The notes under the pieces are model-generated. The model worked only from the letters and a program-made list of their open reading frames with translations. It was not told the origin of the DNA and did not search any database. Positions 22,357 to 34,016 of a DNA stretch of 64,000 nucleotides are shown piece after piece. The DNA is from Coriaria nepalensis (Eukaryota; Streptophyta; Magnoliopsida; Cucurbitales; Coriariaceae), in NCBI GenBank assembly GCA_027186245.1, contig CP114487.1:6195001-6259000 (forward strand), given 5' to 3'. Positions within the stretch are counted from its first letter, which is position 1; every line of letters starts with the position of its first letter. Made by a program: the position numbers and the translations under genes.

Positions 22357-25300
22357 TCAAGGTTGAAGCAGGGGCAGAGTCATAACTAGGCCAAATATGG
22401 AGAACAGTAGCAAAATCATCCAGGTTGGGAACGACTTTTTCTGGTTTTTCTTTCCATCCCGGGCTTCTAAATTTCTCACGTCCTCTCCTTTTGACTTGGC
22501 TTTATCTGATGCAGGTCTTGGATTTTCTCCCCTATATTGCTGTGCCTGCTCTTCAACAAGCCTTCTCTGCTGTTCATACTTCTCTACATACTCGGGAAAC
22601 AATGATCTAAATGTCTCGCTGTTAAGATGAGAAGAGATTCAAATCATATAAGATTTCAAAGGGGCAAGTTTATCATAAACCCAGAAAAAGGTTCAATGAT
22701 ATTTAATATGAAACATGATAGAATGGTTTCTTCCATGGACGTCTGTCTGTCAACACAGAGGTAAAATGAGTCTCGGTTCAAGTCCAAGAGAGAAAATTCC
22801 GAAAAGTGCATATACACTTTCAGATAACTATAATATAATCAGCGCAAGAGTATCCTGACCATCTTATGAAAACAGACATCAGCCAAGATTGGACAAGACT
22901 TTTAATTTTCTTAGGAGATGAAAAAGGCACTATTATCTTAAAACAGCAAGAAGAAAGGATACACCTATTTATCAGGCCTTCTCAAATCTGCATAAGTGAA
23001 TGAAGTAACAAAATTCTGCAAGAAGTAGAAACATGGACTTACTTCTTACAATTGAAGGCAAGAGAAGCCTTTGCAAACCGTTGTTTCTCAGCAACTGTAG
23101 TGTCCACACTACCAGTGGTAGGACTGTTGTCCATCTACATGGAATTAGGTCTAATCATTTTTAATGCAGTAATTATATATATATAATTAAAAAATTAAAC
23201 ATAAAAAATAAAAATAAAAAACTGACTAAAAACTGATGCATTGACGATAGAAAATAGGATTTGATTTTCAGTCCTCAACCATTTACAAGAATCCAAATAA
23301 ACATTAAAAAGTAAACTCTCAATATGACAAGTCATCCAGAGAAAGGAATTAAAAAAAATGCAGCAATAGAACATAAGAGCTTTCTGCATGACTCATAAGA
23401 CAAGAAGAGAATTTGAAATTACTTCCCAGGTTTTATTCTAGAAACTAAGAGGAAAAGCCGAAGTTTTATGCTTAAATAAAGAAATGTTCATGGTGAAAGC
23501 CAGACTTTGACCAATCCCAAAAAAGCATATCTACGGTATTCATGAAATTGATCTTGTTTTCTAAAGAATTCTATAGAGTACTTTCCTTTTTTAACTTGAA
23601 CTAGCTTATTGGAGGACCTAAGGACCAAACAAACCCAGACTAGATACTTAATGCGAATATTAAATATCAGATGTCCTCCAATCTGAGCACTATCAAGATG
23701 GAGAATTAAGGAAATAGCCCGCTTGTTCTGAAATGAAAAACTGAATGAGAGAAAATATTTTCTTAAGAAAGCCTGTAAGAACAGATTAGTCACAATGAAC
23801 TCACCATGAATGACAGAAGCCCAGTAAGTATGCTGCAAATATAAAGTAAAGGAAAATCAGCAAAAGAAAGCTAACATTTGCTTACAAATAGTAAAATGCA
23901 GATGCATCAAGGAGTAAACAAACTACCCCAGAACTAATAATTAAGAATAAAAACAAAAGGTAGTACAAAAAAGAAACAATGCACTCACCTCGACACAGAC
24001 CACATAGGATTCCAGCTTTCTGGATGAACTGCATGAAGACCAAGACACTTTTGAGACATCTTTAGATAAAGGCAAGGAAGAATTATCTCTGAAAACTCCA
24101 AATACTTACAATCACTCATGGATAAGCAAATTTTCTTCTGTGTCAGGAACCGTCCATTCGGAGTGATCATGCTACAAATAACCAAGGAAATAAATATATT
24201 GAAAGGGACATGATACAGCCAAACATGGAAGTTCTTATTTTGTTGAATTGGGTAAAATGCAATATACCTGATTCCTGGAGGTTTAAACGGATACTCTTCA
24301 GGAAATGTAATCTTTCCATGGTAGTATCCACCTGATGAAAACGTAGCATAATTCCATAAGTTAAAGAGTAAATATATATACCTATTGGGCTCATGGTTGA
24401 ATTAGCCACAATCATAAAGACAAACCAAAACAAGAGAAAGAATATTGGGAGCACAAAATCAGTAACGGACAGCAAGACAAACTAACCTGCAAATGGTGTT
24501 CCTTCACTTCCCTCCAGTACATAATCTGGAATATCAAAGAAGAATGGAAAAATATTAAAAGTCCACTCAAAACTAAAATTATTACGTTAAGAAGAACATA
24601 TATTAAAATAAAAGAAAATGGAAGATTTTAATCACAATACGATACACAAACTACACGGGAAGGGATAATTTCCACAAGAAAACCAAAGAAGCGAGAATAT
24701 AAGAATGATCTGAATTAAGCCTGAGAATTATACAAAAACTCATTACATGAAAAATAAAAGCCATGTTCAAAGCTGCAATTATAATTTATGGAATATAAAT
24801 CTACTAGCAAGTTTGTTAATAGATTATAGAGTAATGTTTAGAATCCATGAACATGATACACAAAGCAAACTATATGTCATCCAGCTAAATTCACTCACAT
24901 TGACTTCATCATTGAGACGTAAAGCCTATAGGGGCACGGGTGAGCTACAGTCTTACCTCATTTACATTATATGAAGCGTACTGCCTAAATAGTGGGGTAT
25001 ATTCAACACATAACGACAAAATAACATATTCAGAGTCCATAGACATGAAGAAGTTCTTCAACATCTCTTTCAAAAGGTATATATAATAAACTTACGCCAC
25101 TGAAGAATGTCCTTTGGTAACGGTCGTGCCACGACATGAGCAACTGGTTCCTAGAAGTTACAAGTAGGACCATTAGCAATATCATCAAGAAGTTCAAAAT
25201 AAATGGCAGACATAGACTTTCCTTCATTTGTTAAAAGAATGTTATAGATATTTTTTACCATGCAAGATAAATCAAGTGAAATGCGTGAATGACAGAGAAA

Positions 25301-25458
25301 CTCTACAAAATTGGCGAAACTTTGACAGACTAATTTGGATGTACTGAAAATGGAAAAAAAAAACAAAAAAATTATTAATAATTATCTCAGATAATACGTA
25401 CTTTACATAGTGCTCTATATTCCTTCTGAAGACGCTTATAACATGGTTTCTCTGCCAT
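22357..25458 (-). CDS. UBC34-like: ER-anchored ubiquitin-conjugating enzyme E2, UBC6/UBE2J type
   Basis: Coding exons on the minus strand: 25458-25402, 25150-25096, 24525-24487, 24331-24268, 24171-24110, 24028-23989, 23832-23805, 23134-23043 and 22618-22357. They total 699 nt, giving 232 residues, and all joins use GT-AG in phase. The UBC fold runs from about residue 5 to 160. This subfamily has TPN (residues 75-77, in ITPNGRF) where most E2s have HPN, and the active-site Cys is Cys87 in KKICLSMSD. After a charged linker, a single hydrophobic tail (TWMILLLFSIFGLVMTLPLL) ends the protein, as in tail-anchored E2s of ER-associated degradation. Length and tail fit Arabidopsis UBC33/UBC34. The start is the ATG of MAEKPCYKRLQKEY, a typical N-terminus. 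No key residue is missing. Confidence 0.96.
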
Positions 25459-27060
25459 TCCCCAGTTTATAGGCGTAGCAAATCAACTAGCTAGTATTCC
25501 GTTACTTATTTGAGCTTGATTATTACAGTCTGCGAGTTCATAAATGTGAATTAAAAAACAGTAACCTTACATGAAATAACTATGAGATAAATATTCTCTA
25601 TGAACATACAGCTTAACGTGCTCAAGAGACTATAGAAAGAGTCTATGAAAGTCTAATTGAATACAAAAGAAGAATCTCATCCAATAATATAAGCTATCAA
25701 AACTGAATGAAATTTAACTGGGTATGACCATTTTAAGTAACAGAAACTATAGAAGCAATAGTGCCAGTGGGCATCCATAAGGGTTTTCTGGGATGGTAAG
25801 GAACTATCAGCATGGTAACCTCATACATCTTAAGCATCTTTGGAAACCTGTAGCCAATCCTACCGAGGATTCTTTAATACACCCCCGATATTTTTTCTAG
25901 TTAGAATTCTTTTTTATTGCTGGTATATGTTATCAAATTCTTACATGACATAGGTTTATTGATTTTAAACAACGATTCTTTAGAAAACCTCCAATATCTT
26001 TTCTCCTTGTATTCTTTTTGGTTGCTATTATATATTATCAATTTTTACATGAGATGGATTTATGATTTGTTTTGTGATCGACAATTTTCAGATAGAGTCA
26101 GACTTGTGATCTTAAAGAAAATCTGGATCAATTACTGAAACGATTCAATTGAAAATCCATCTCAAATAATTCCTAGAGGGCCATATTGGTCTTCTACTTT
26201 TCGGAAATTTTCTTTTGGGCTTTTTGCAAATAACTGCTGAATCTACAGCATTAAACTGAGTTATTAGACACAACTTCAAGTTAAACTTTGTAAAAGCCAT
26301 GGCCTAATAAGAAACTGTTAAGGATACAAAAAACCTTTTTGAGGCATGCCTCAAATTTACATATTGCACCTACCAACATCACTAAAACCCCCACCTCCCC
26401 CTCCCCCCAAAAAGATCATTATATATTGGCTTAAGAAAATTTCATTAATGATATATTACACCGACCCAAATTGCCCCGAATATTGAACAATCATGATCAC
26501 ATTTGAAATCACAAGCCACGTAAAATATGAACCAAAAATCTTGACAAAATAAAGCCTCTGAAATTTCAGGAAATTGCAACACAGTTCTTTAAATGCAGGC
26601 ACTAAGTTGAGGTTTCGCAATATATACTACCCCTATCACAAATTTTCTGAAGATTCAACGAAATTAACGAAGTAAAAGTTATCCGCGATTGATTTCCAAC
26701 AACCCATATCTTAAATCTGAGAATATAAAATCAAAGTCTAAATCAAGGATAAACCAGTACAAAATCAAATCGACTAAAGGAAACAAAAGCGGAGGAAACA
26801 AAAGACTGATTTCCATAGGCATCGATCACAAAACTAAAAATCCCAAATTGAGAAAGTAATCTCGAAATTCCTAACAACAGGAAACAAAAGAAAAGATACT
26901 AAGAACGGAAAAACAAAGGAGAAAATTACCTGTAGAAGAATCCGATCAAACTGGATATTGTAGGGTTCTTCTGAATTGAGTACTCGAAGTCTCAAACCTG
27001 ACATAAGAGCGGCGTTCGTGTCTCGAGAAAAGAAAAAGAAAATCCAGAAAAATGTTCCTC
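25459..27060 (-). other. 5' UTR and long leader intron of the E2 gene
   Basis: A pyrimidine-flanked donor (CTACAG followed by GTAATT on the minus strand) lies at about 26930. A plausible acceptor lies near 25482, just before the start codon. This would give a leader exon of about 27050-26930 and a leader intron of ~1.4 kb, a common arrangement in plant housekeeping genes. Within the interval no other gene is supported. Positions are inferred from splice motifs only. Confidence 0.45.
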
Positions 27061-27165
27061 TAAATGCTTTTGGGATCCCTCTTAAAATGAGCTGAATTCT
27101 CATCCAGTTATTGTATGACACGTAGGATGTGAGCAATTATAATCACAGTCGGTTGGGGTTACTAG

Positions 27166-27670
27166 CGTATCATAAGTTAGGATCGAACATAGCCTAATCT
27201 GACCATTAATCTAAAAATATATATATAATCTGAATCGTTAGTTAGTTTAAAAAAATGAAAAAGTAAAAAGTTTTGAAAATTACAAAAAAGCACCAATACA
27301 CTTTTTCTAATATTATTTTTATTCTTTCTTCTTCCCCAAATCCCTCCTCCATCAAAATTGTAAGAACAACACCACGACAATAACAGAGGATGAAGAAGAC
27401 TCATCCCCTTGCACCATCCACTCTTCAGATTCTCCGGAGAACTCCACGATCAACGACAAATCCACAGAAAGTAGAAAGATTATTACAACTTTGACGGAGG
27501 AGAGATTTGGAGAAGAAAGGATGAAAATAATATTAGAAAAAGTATTGTGGAGCTTTTTGAAAATTTCAAAACTTCTTACTTTTTTATTTTTTAAGCTAAC
27601 AGTTCAAATTAAATTTTTATTAAATCAATGGTCAGGATTAAATATGTTATCCAACCATAAGTGATAAATT
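27166..27670. mobile_element. Foldback MITE with ~190-bp inverted arms
   Basis: The arms 27170-27363 and 27483-27664 are reverse complements with scattered mismatches. Shared landmarks include CTGACCATT, AAGTTTTGAAA, CTTTTTCTAATATTATTTT and CTTTCTTCT. The ~120-bp centre carries no coding frame. The outer ends read roughly ATCATAAGTTAGG and its counterpart. I could not settle the target-site duplication or the superfamily. It lies about 100 bp upstream of the inferred E2 leader. Confidence 0.8.
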
Positions 27671-28515
27671 TAGATAATTCTACTAAAATTTAGATTATTT
27701 TCAAAATTTTAAGTGATAAATTTTTATAATTTTGTAAAATACGAAAAAGTATAGGACCTGTTTGGGAGTGTTATAAATAATCAAAATTATTTATTTTTAT
27801 AAAATAAACAGTTTTAAATATTTAGTTAAAAAAATTACTTAATACATATTTCTTATGTATTTTTTTCTATTATTTTCATAAGTATCAAAGTAAGCACATT
27901 TTAAGTACTATTATTAACTTTTACTTATAAATATATTCTTATTTATAAAATGCTTATAAACATAGTTTTTTAAGAACTCATTTTAGGTTATATTTTAATT
28001 TTTGGAGTATTAAAATGTATTTTTTACAATAATAATTTTCATGAATAGTAGTAATACTAGATTATCAGTGACTTGTTAGGCTAATGAGCTCGAATATTTA
28101 TTGACATGCATCTTACTCTTCTTATATATTTTATTACCATATCCGTACATACTTTTGATTTGCTTTGATTGCCCAAGTAATGTTCTTAGAAATATAAAGA
28201 AAATAAATGTTAATTGTTTCTATTTATTAGAAAATGAAGTAATTCATAATTATTGTTTCATTCACATGTTTCAATATTTATCAATTTAATTGCAATCTAA
28301 TTTATAAGTGGTCTACTACTTTTGGAATAGAAAGTTTGTAACATAAGGTTATGAAATTGGAAAGTTATAGAAGTGGTAGTTATTATTATTTGTAGTATTT
28401 TATGCATTGTATAGTATTTGAAAAGTTGAGGCAAGTGTTTGACATGTGTGATTCAGTGGTGGACTTGTTACGGGATGTGATTTGTGTGCTTAACTTTAGT
28501 TTTTATGTACGATAT
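27671..28515. other. AT-rich intergenic, nothing recognised
   Basis: No coding frame, repeat unit or transposon end could be identified beyond AT-rich low-complexity sequence. Confidence 0.5.
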
Positions 28516-28516
28516 A

Positions 28517-29060
28517 TAGAGGTGTCAAAATGGGCCCCCGGTCCGATTTAGTTTGGCCCTTTTATGATTTTTTATTATTTAGGGTTTTTTATTATTTAGA
28601 GCTGGGTTGGCCCGATTTGGAAAAAAAATGGACTAAGTTGAGCTTTGCCTGTTTTTAAAATATATGTTTGAGCCAGGCTTGAAAAATTCTTTGGGTTTAT
28701 CCCAGGCTCATTCAAGCTTCAAAATGGGACGGATTCAATCGGGTCTAAAATTGGTCTGGCTTTTTTTAAATAAAATATTCAAAATAAATTATTATTAAAA
28801 TAAGAGAGATTATTTGAGATTATGAGTACTAAAAAAATATTCTTGTTAGTTTATTCTACGGGTCGAATGAGTCAAATAAATTACACATATGTGTAACTAA
28901 GAGTCTAAGAGCATCTCAAATAAAAAATAAACTTTTGGCTAAATAAAGACTTCATTGTGTATTATTAAATAATAGGTACATCAAAAAAACCTCACGGCCT
29001 TAAGAAGGAAAAAACATACCTTATAATGAAGTCATAAACAAAAATAATAATAATAATAAA
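28517..29060. mobile_element. Non-autonomous GGCCC-rich dispersed element, copy 1
   Basis: Shares with 34080-34700 a series of landmarks in the same order: TTTTTAAAATATATGTTTG, TTCTTTGGxTTTATC, CGGGTCTAAAAT, GATTATTTGAGATTATGAG, AAGAGCATCTCAAATAAA, TATTATTAAATAATA and AATAATAATAATAAAAGTTTG. The GC-rich start (GGGCCCCCGGTCCG, GTTGGCCCG) matches the start of copy 2. It has no coding frame and behaves like a dispersed non-autonomous transposon, possibly hAT-like, but the class is not proven. Confidence 0.6.
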
Positions 29061-29410
29061 AGTTTGCTAATATATTATCTATCATCTATTTATTAATATC
29101 GGTTGGTCATTGGTGGACTGCAGAACTGCTTCCCGCTGCAAAAGGATCTTCATCTCAGACATCTCGTGCAAGTCGTGCTAGTATAGGAAATTGTGTAGAG
29201 CTTTTTTTCTACCAATCCAATAGGCATAAGGATTCTGAATCATTTGCACAAGAATCAAAAAATGAGAATTTAGTTTCAAGGTATTTTTGGAGTTCCATCC
29301 CAATGAAAATGAAATTGGAATTGGAACCGGAACCAGAACCAGCAGGACCCAGCAAGGTCCAAGAGGAAGTGTTATGTTCAGTACTTTTAGTCTTCACTAA
29401 GTACCCATAA
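29060..29410 (+). other. Unidentified ~116-codon open frame, no start codon
   Basis: An open frame of unknown nature directly follows the dispersed element and ends with TAA at 29408-29410. It reads WTAELLPAAKGSSSQTS, later YQSNRHKDSESFAQES, and ends with a Glu-Pro repeat (LEPEPEPAGPSK) and FTKYP. The only ATGs are late. The composition is more protein-like than the AT-rich surroundings. It may be an exon of a captured or decayed gene or a transposase tail; I recognise no family. Confidence 0.3.
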
Positions 29411-30430
29411 AATCATCATGATGTTCCACTAACACCAAGGAAGTGTGATGTCGTCTTGTATGATAGTTCTAAACCAAATTTATTTCGACCAACTTCGATA
29501 GTTTCATAGACGGTTCCTCCAATAGTTCATTAAAATTTAAGTTAATTTCAACCGCAACACCTATCATTACTGTTTAGTCCTTCAGACACCACAAATACTT
29601 TAAGGTGGTCTCATCTTTTTTCCATTCTTCATCATAATACATGCTCATAAACACAGATGGTAAGTCCATTCCTAAAAATAAAAAATAATTTTAAATTAGT
29701 ATCTCAATTATACTAATAAGAACATTAAAAAAAAAGGTCTAGTCCAGACCTATTGATATCAATAGTTTAGTTATTTATGACCCGTTGAGATAAATGAGTC
29801 AGAAACATTCGACGGGTCATAAATAATAAACCTCTTAAGATCTCAATGTGCCAGAATTAATTGACACTTTGAACTCAAAGGTTAGTAATTCCCAACTTGT
29901 TGAGCATAATAATGGAATTAGAAATTCCAGTTTATTGAGTTACTATAAAGAAGAAAAAAATGAGAGAGGGCATGGACAATAATGAAAGTAAATAAAGATT
30001 TTGCAAAAAAAAAAGTAGAAAAAGTTTTATAAAAAATGAGTGACGAGTGAAGTACTAATATAAATAGTTTGATACTTTTGTTGAAGGATTCGATAAAGTA
30101 AACGTTTGCAGATAAATGATATGAAGAAGAATCCGTAGAAAAATCACAAAAAATAAAAAAATGGTAAAAAAGAAATGAAGAAGGAGAAGCCCGGTTTGTT
30201 AGAACGTGAAAATGAGAAGAAGAAAAGATAATGTTGTGACTTAGAATTAGAATTTTAATATTTTATTTTATTTTATTTATCTATATACATAAATAAATAT
30301 AATGTTTACGGATAATTCTCAAAATCTACCGTAGAATTGTGCAAATCCCCCTTCATGATAACACGAGGGGTGCCGGTACGGTGTCAATTTCTCCCACCGA
30401 CAAATGCACTAGACAAAGCAACATCGAATT
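29411..30430. other. Intergenic and probable promoter side of the O-fucosyltransferase gene
   Basis: AT-rich, no gene. TATATACATAAATAAATATA at about 30281-30300 could serve as a TATA region. From about 30430 the sequence becomes strongly CT-rich (CTCTCTCTGG, CTCTCAATCTCTC), typical of plant promoters and leaders. Confidence 0.4.
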
Positions 30431-30705
30431 ATATTTTCCTCCCTGCGCTTTTCTTCCTCACAGATCTCTCTAGCCAGTCATTGCTTAGATCTTCAACAAA
30501 CTCGGTCTCTCCTCTCTCTGGTAAAGAGCCTGTCGTCTCTCTCACTCTCAATCTCTCAATCTTATTCTAATTCATCAGTCCAAAAGGTTTATCGCCCTCT
30601 CTAGATTCATCTCTGTTCATACGCCTTACTTCTCTCGTTTTATTATCTCCGATTTTCTTTGTTTTTTTCATTATCATTATTTTTTTCTCCTGAGCTTGAG
30701 TCGGA

Positions 30706-30767
30706 ATGTGGAGGATTTATTTCTCTGTGGGAAACCTACAATGGAGAAAAACCGTTTGAGGAAGTAA
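30706..30767 (+). promoter_or_regulatory. Two overlapping short upstream ORFs
   Basis: In the presumed leader of the O-fucosyltransferase gene, an ATG at 30706 opens a 17-codon frame ending TGA at 30757-30759. A second ATG at 30741 opens an 8-codon frame ending TAA at 30765-30767, only 15 bases before the main ATG. If transcribed, both could reduce initiation at the main start. Confidence 0.5.
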
Positions 30768-30782
30768 ATCAGCGAAACGTGA

Positions 30783-33706
30783 ATGGCGAAATTGGATTCG
30801 GCATCTTCAGACGAAGATGACGATCGGCAAAACCTCATTGAACAGAACGATAGAAGGCCCGGTCCCTCTCCTCGCTCCACTGCTTTCCAGGTTGATGACG
30901 ATAGGGAATTTCGACCTTCCTCCATTCAACGACGTCGTTTCTCAATCCATAACTTTAACTTCAACAAGAGGTACTACCTCTACGCTATTTTTCTTCCCGT
31001 CTTCATTCTAATCGTCTTCTTCTCCAGCGATATTCGGAACCTTTTCTCTACCAATTACAACTTCAAGAATTTTGATTCGCTCAGTGATAGAATGAGGGAA
31101 TCCGAACTGAACGCGTTGTATTTGTTGAGGAGGCAGCAGTTAGATCTGTTCTTGCTTTGGAATCATTCTTTTGTTGCTCGTTCTAGTTCTATTTTCAATG
31201 ATACGGATAAATGGAATTCAACTTCTGCATTGGTAAACCAAGATGATCATTTGTTATTAGAAAACCTTAAATCTGCTGTTTTGAAGCAGATTTCATTTAA
31301 TAACGAGATTCAGCAAGTTCTTTTATCACCTCATCGGTCTGGCGACTTGGTGAGCAAAATGGGTGGAAATGATCCTAGTATGGCAGATTTTGGTCTTCGT
31401 GGGTGTAGGAAGGTGGATCAGAGGTCGTCACAGAGACGGACGATTCAATGGGAGCCCAAATCGGGCAAGTATCTGTTTGTGATTTGTGTTTCTGGACAAA
31501 TGTCAAACCATCTGATTTGCCTTGAAAAGCATATGTTCTTTGCAGCTCTCCTTGATCGTGTTTTGGTTATTCCTAGTCCTGAAGTGGACCATCAATTCAG
31601 CAGGGTGATTGATATTGATCATATTAATAAATGTGTGGGAAGAGATGTTGTTGTCTCTTTTGAGGAGTTTGCTAAGGTTAAGAAGAATCATTTGCACATA
31701 GATAGGATTACATGTTACTTCTCTCGACCCGATCCCTGTTACATGGATGATGAACGGGTTAAGAAGCTGAAAAACTTGGGGATTTCTATGGGTAAACTTG
31801 AGCCTGCTTGGAATGAGGACGTTAAGAAGCCAAACAAAAAGTCAGTTGAAGATGTTGTGTCCAAGTTCTCTTCCAATGACGATGTAATAGCAATAGGAGA
31901 TGTATTCTTTGCTGATGTGGAACAAGAGTGGCTAATGCAACCAGGCGGTCCGCTTGCTCACAAATGCAAGACTCTGATTGAACCAGGCCGTCTTATCATG
32001 CTCACTGCCCAGCGGTTTATTCAAACATTCTTGGGAAAAAATTTCATTGCTTTACACTTCCGTCGACATGGGTTTTTGAAGTTCTGGTATATATATCCCT
32101 TTTTCTCTTTCATTCCTATATATTTAATAGAATTTTGAAATTTTGATAAAGGACAATCTATGTTTTCTACACTTTATACTTAAGAACAAGAATGCAAACT
32201 TCCCATCACTGGCTATATCACTACTGTATCATGTTCAATTTTATTACTAGACACTTAAGGTGTAATTGCTATATTAGAATGGGGTTCTATGGATGTAGTT
32301 TCTATGGAGGGTCATCTTTTTCTTTTTTATTATATGTCATTAGTCTTTCTTCAAGATGTCTATCTCAATAGCTGCCACAAAGGTTGGATACAGGCGCTGG
32401 CAGGGATTACTTGTTTCCTTTTTAGGTTTTGAATACTGAAAATGATAATTCTCTTTTGAAATGGAATTGGATCCGTTGTCTCTAACAAGCGTTTGTGACT
32501 GTTATTAGGATTGTCATGTTTGTGATCATTGATGAGAATGCTTTCATCACAATGGCTCATGAACTTCTTTATGCTTTATCGCTTACAAGCTGCTGTGCTG
32601 TTAGTAGGATTGGATTCTGTATGTTAATTATCATTGATAAAAACGTTTTAATCACAGTGGCTCATGAACTTCCTTATGCTTTGTCACTTACATGCTACTG
32701 TGCCTGTTATTAGTATTGGATTCTTCATCTTTAATATCATTGATAAGAATGCTTTCATCACAATGGCTCATGAAGTTCTGTGTGTATTTTTCAGTAATGC
32801 CAAGCAGCCAAGTTGCTTTTACCCCATTCCGCAGGCTGCCAATTGCATTGCTCGAATAGTTGAAAGAGCCGATGCCCCAGTCATTTATCTTTCTACAGAT
32901 GCGGCAGAAAGTGAAACTGACTTGTTGCAGTCACTTATCGTGGCGGACGGGAAGCCCATTCCGCTTGTAAAACGGCCTCCTCGTAACTCAGCTGAAAAAT
33001 GGGATGCCTTGTTATACAGGCATCACATTGAAGGAGATGCCCAGGTGAGGTTATGCTCCTATCTATTCATTTCCTTTCTTTTTGATACAAATTGGCTTAA
33101 GGGCTTGCTGCTCTGACTGTGAATCCCATATATGATCTTTCCACAAAATTGTTCTCATAATCGAAGACAAATAGAACAGATTATATGTGATGAGCATTCT
33201 GTAATGAATTGGTTGGGTCCCAAACCAAGCATCTTTATCTTGTATCATAGATAGATCCAAATAGAAAGGGATTCGTATGTTATCCATTCCCAGCCTGAAA
33301 ATAAGAAGGATGATAGAGAAGTTCGTTTTACAATAAAAAGCATTTGTATTCTTTACTTTTCATGAATGGTATCAAATTATCAATCAGTTCATATGTAAAT
33401 ATATGTGTGTATACATATAATTTTTAATTTTTAAATTTTTTACTTTTAAGTAAATACAAATGTAGATCTTTATATTAATAAACATTTTACCCTTATTGTT
33501 GAACTTGGAGAAAAATTCTTATCTTGAAGGTGGAAGCTATGCTGGATAAGACAATCTGTGCTATGTCAAGTGTCTTCATCGGAACACCTGGATCCACGTT
33601 CACAGAGGACATCTTGCGGCTAAGGAAAGACTGGGGTTCGGCTTCTTTGTGTGATGAATACTTATGCCAAGGTGAGGAACCAAATTTTATTGCAGAAAAT
33701 TATTGA
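30783..33706 (+). CDS. Plant O-fucosyltransferase family protein
   Basis: Exons 30783-32086, 32795-33044 and 33530-33706 total 1731 nt, giving 576 residues, with GT-AG junctions in phase. It is a type II Golgi membrane protein: an acidic cytosolic tail with DEDDD, a basic stretch, and a signal anchor at about residues 63-82 (YYLYAIFLPVFILIVFF). The catalytic region (about 225 to the end) has SGKYLFVICVSGQMSNH, a plant variant of the donor-binding N-terminus, then LHFRRHGFLKFC with the conserved Arg pair. The last of these spans the first intron. YLSTDAAESE and FIGTPGSTFTEDI are the conserved C-terminal motifs. It would transfer fucose from GDP-fucose to a protein or glycan; the acceptor cannot be told from sequence. 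The first ATG after two short upstream ORFs gives the expected N-terminus. Confidence 0.95.
32480..32794. repeat. Three ~105-bp repeats inside intron 1 of the O-fucosyltransferase gene
   Basis: AATGGCTCATGAA and variants occur at 32551, 32656 and 32762, steps of 105 and 106 bp. Shared landmarks are ATTGATxAxAA, GCTTTxATCACA, CTTATGCTTT and AGTAxGATTGGATTC. The last unit runs into the 3' splice site at 32794, so the branch-point and polypyrimidine sequence is part of a repeat unit and diverged copies occur upstream. Confidence 0.85.
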
Positions 33707-34016
33707 CGATGTAGAAGGAAGGTGTTCTTTTTCTTTTTCATTCCTGGTGCCAATGTGTATACAATTTGTCCAGTGGATGGGCCGACTTGGAATTTCCAAC
33801 AAAGTATTATTATTGTATCTTCTTTTTTTTTTCTTTTTTTTTTGAATTTGCACAATTTATTGTTGTTCTATGTAATGAGGTGTTGGTTTAATTAAAAATG
33901 TTATGGTGCTTCAACTTGTGAGTTACACTGATTGGACTGCTCCGCGACACCGTTCAGGCTTGTAGCGATTTATATTTTATATTTATATTTAATTTATTTT
34001 TTCCAACAACTATCAA
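33707..34016 (+). other. 3' UTR and flank of the O-fucosyltransferase gene
   Basis: Contains a T-rich run at 33823-33842 and several possible poly(A) sites. No further coding sequence is seen. Confidence 0.5.

Noticed and set aside
22765..22800. tRNA-like B box (GGTTCAAGTCC) in an E2 gene intron
   Set aside because: No acceptor stem, anticodon arm or A box at the right distance could be found.
10956..25458. Functional pairing of the RING E3 and the E2 as a gene cluster
   Set aside because: They are 11 kb apart, on opposite strands and separated by transposons and satellites; both families are large in plants, so proximity is no evidence.
32495..32713. Open frame inside intron 1 of the O-fucosyltransferase gene
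   Set aside because: It is the translation of a tandem intronic repeat; the exon junction C435 (TG|T) reconstructs the family motif without it.
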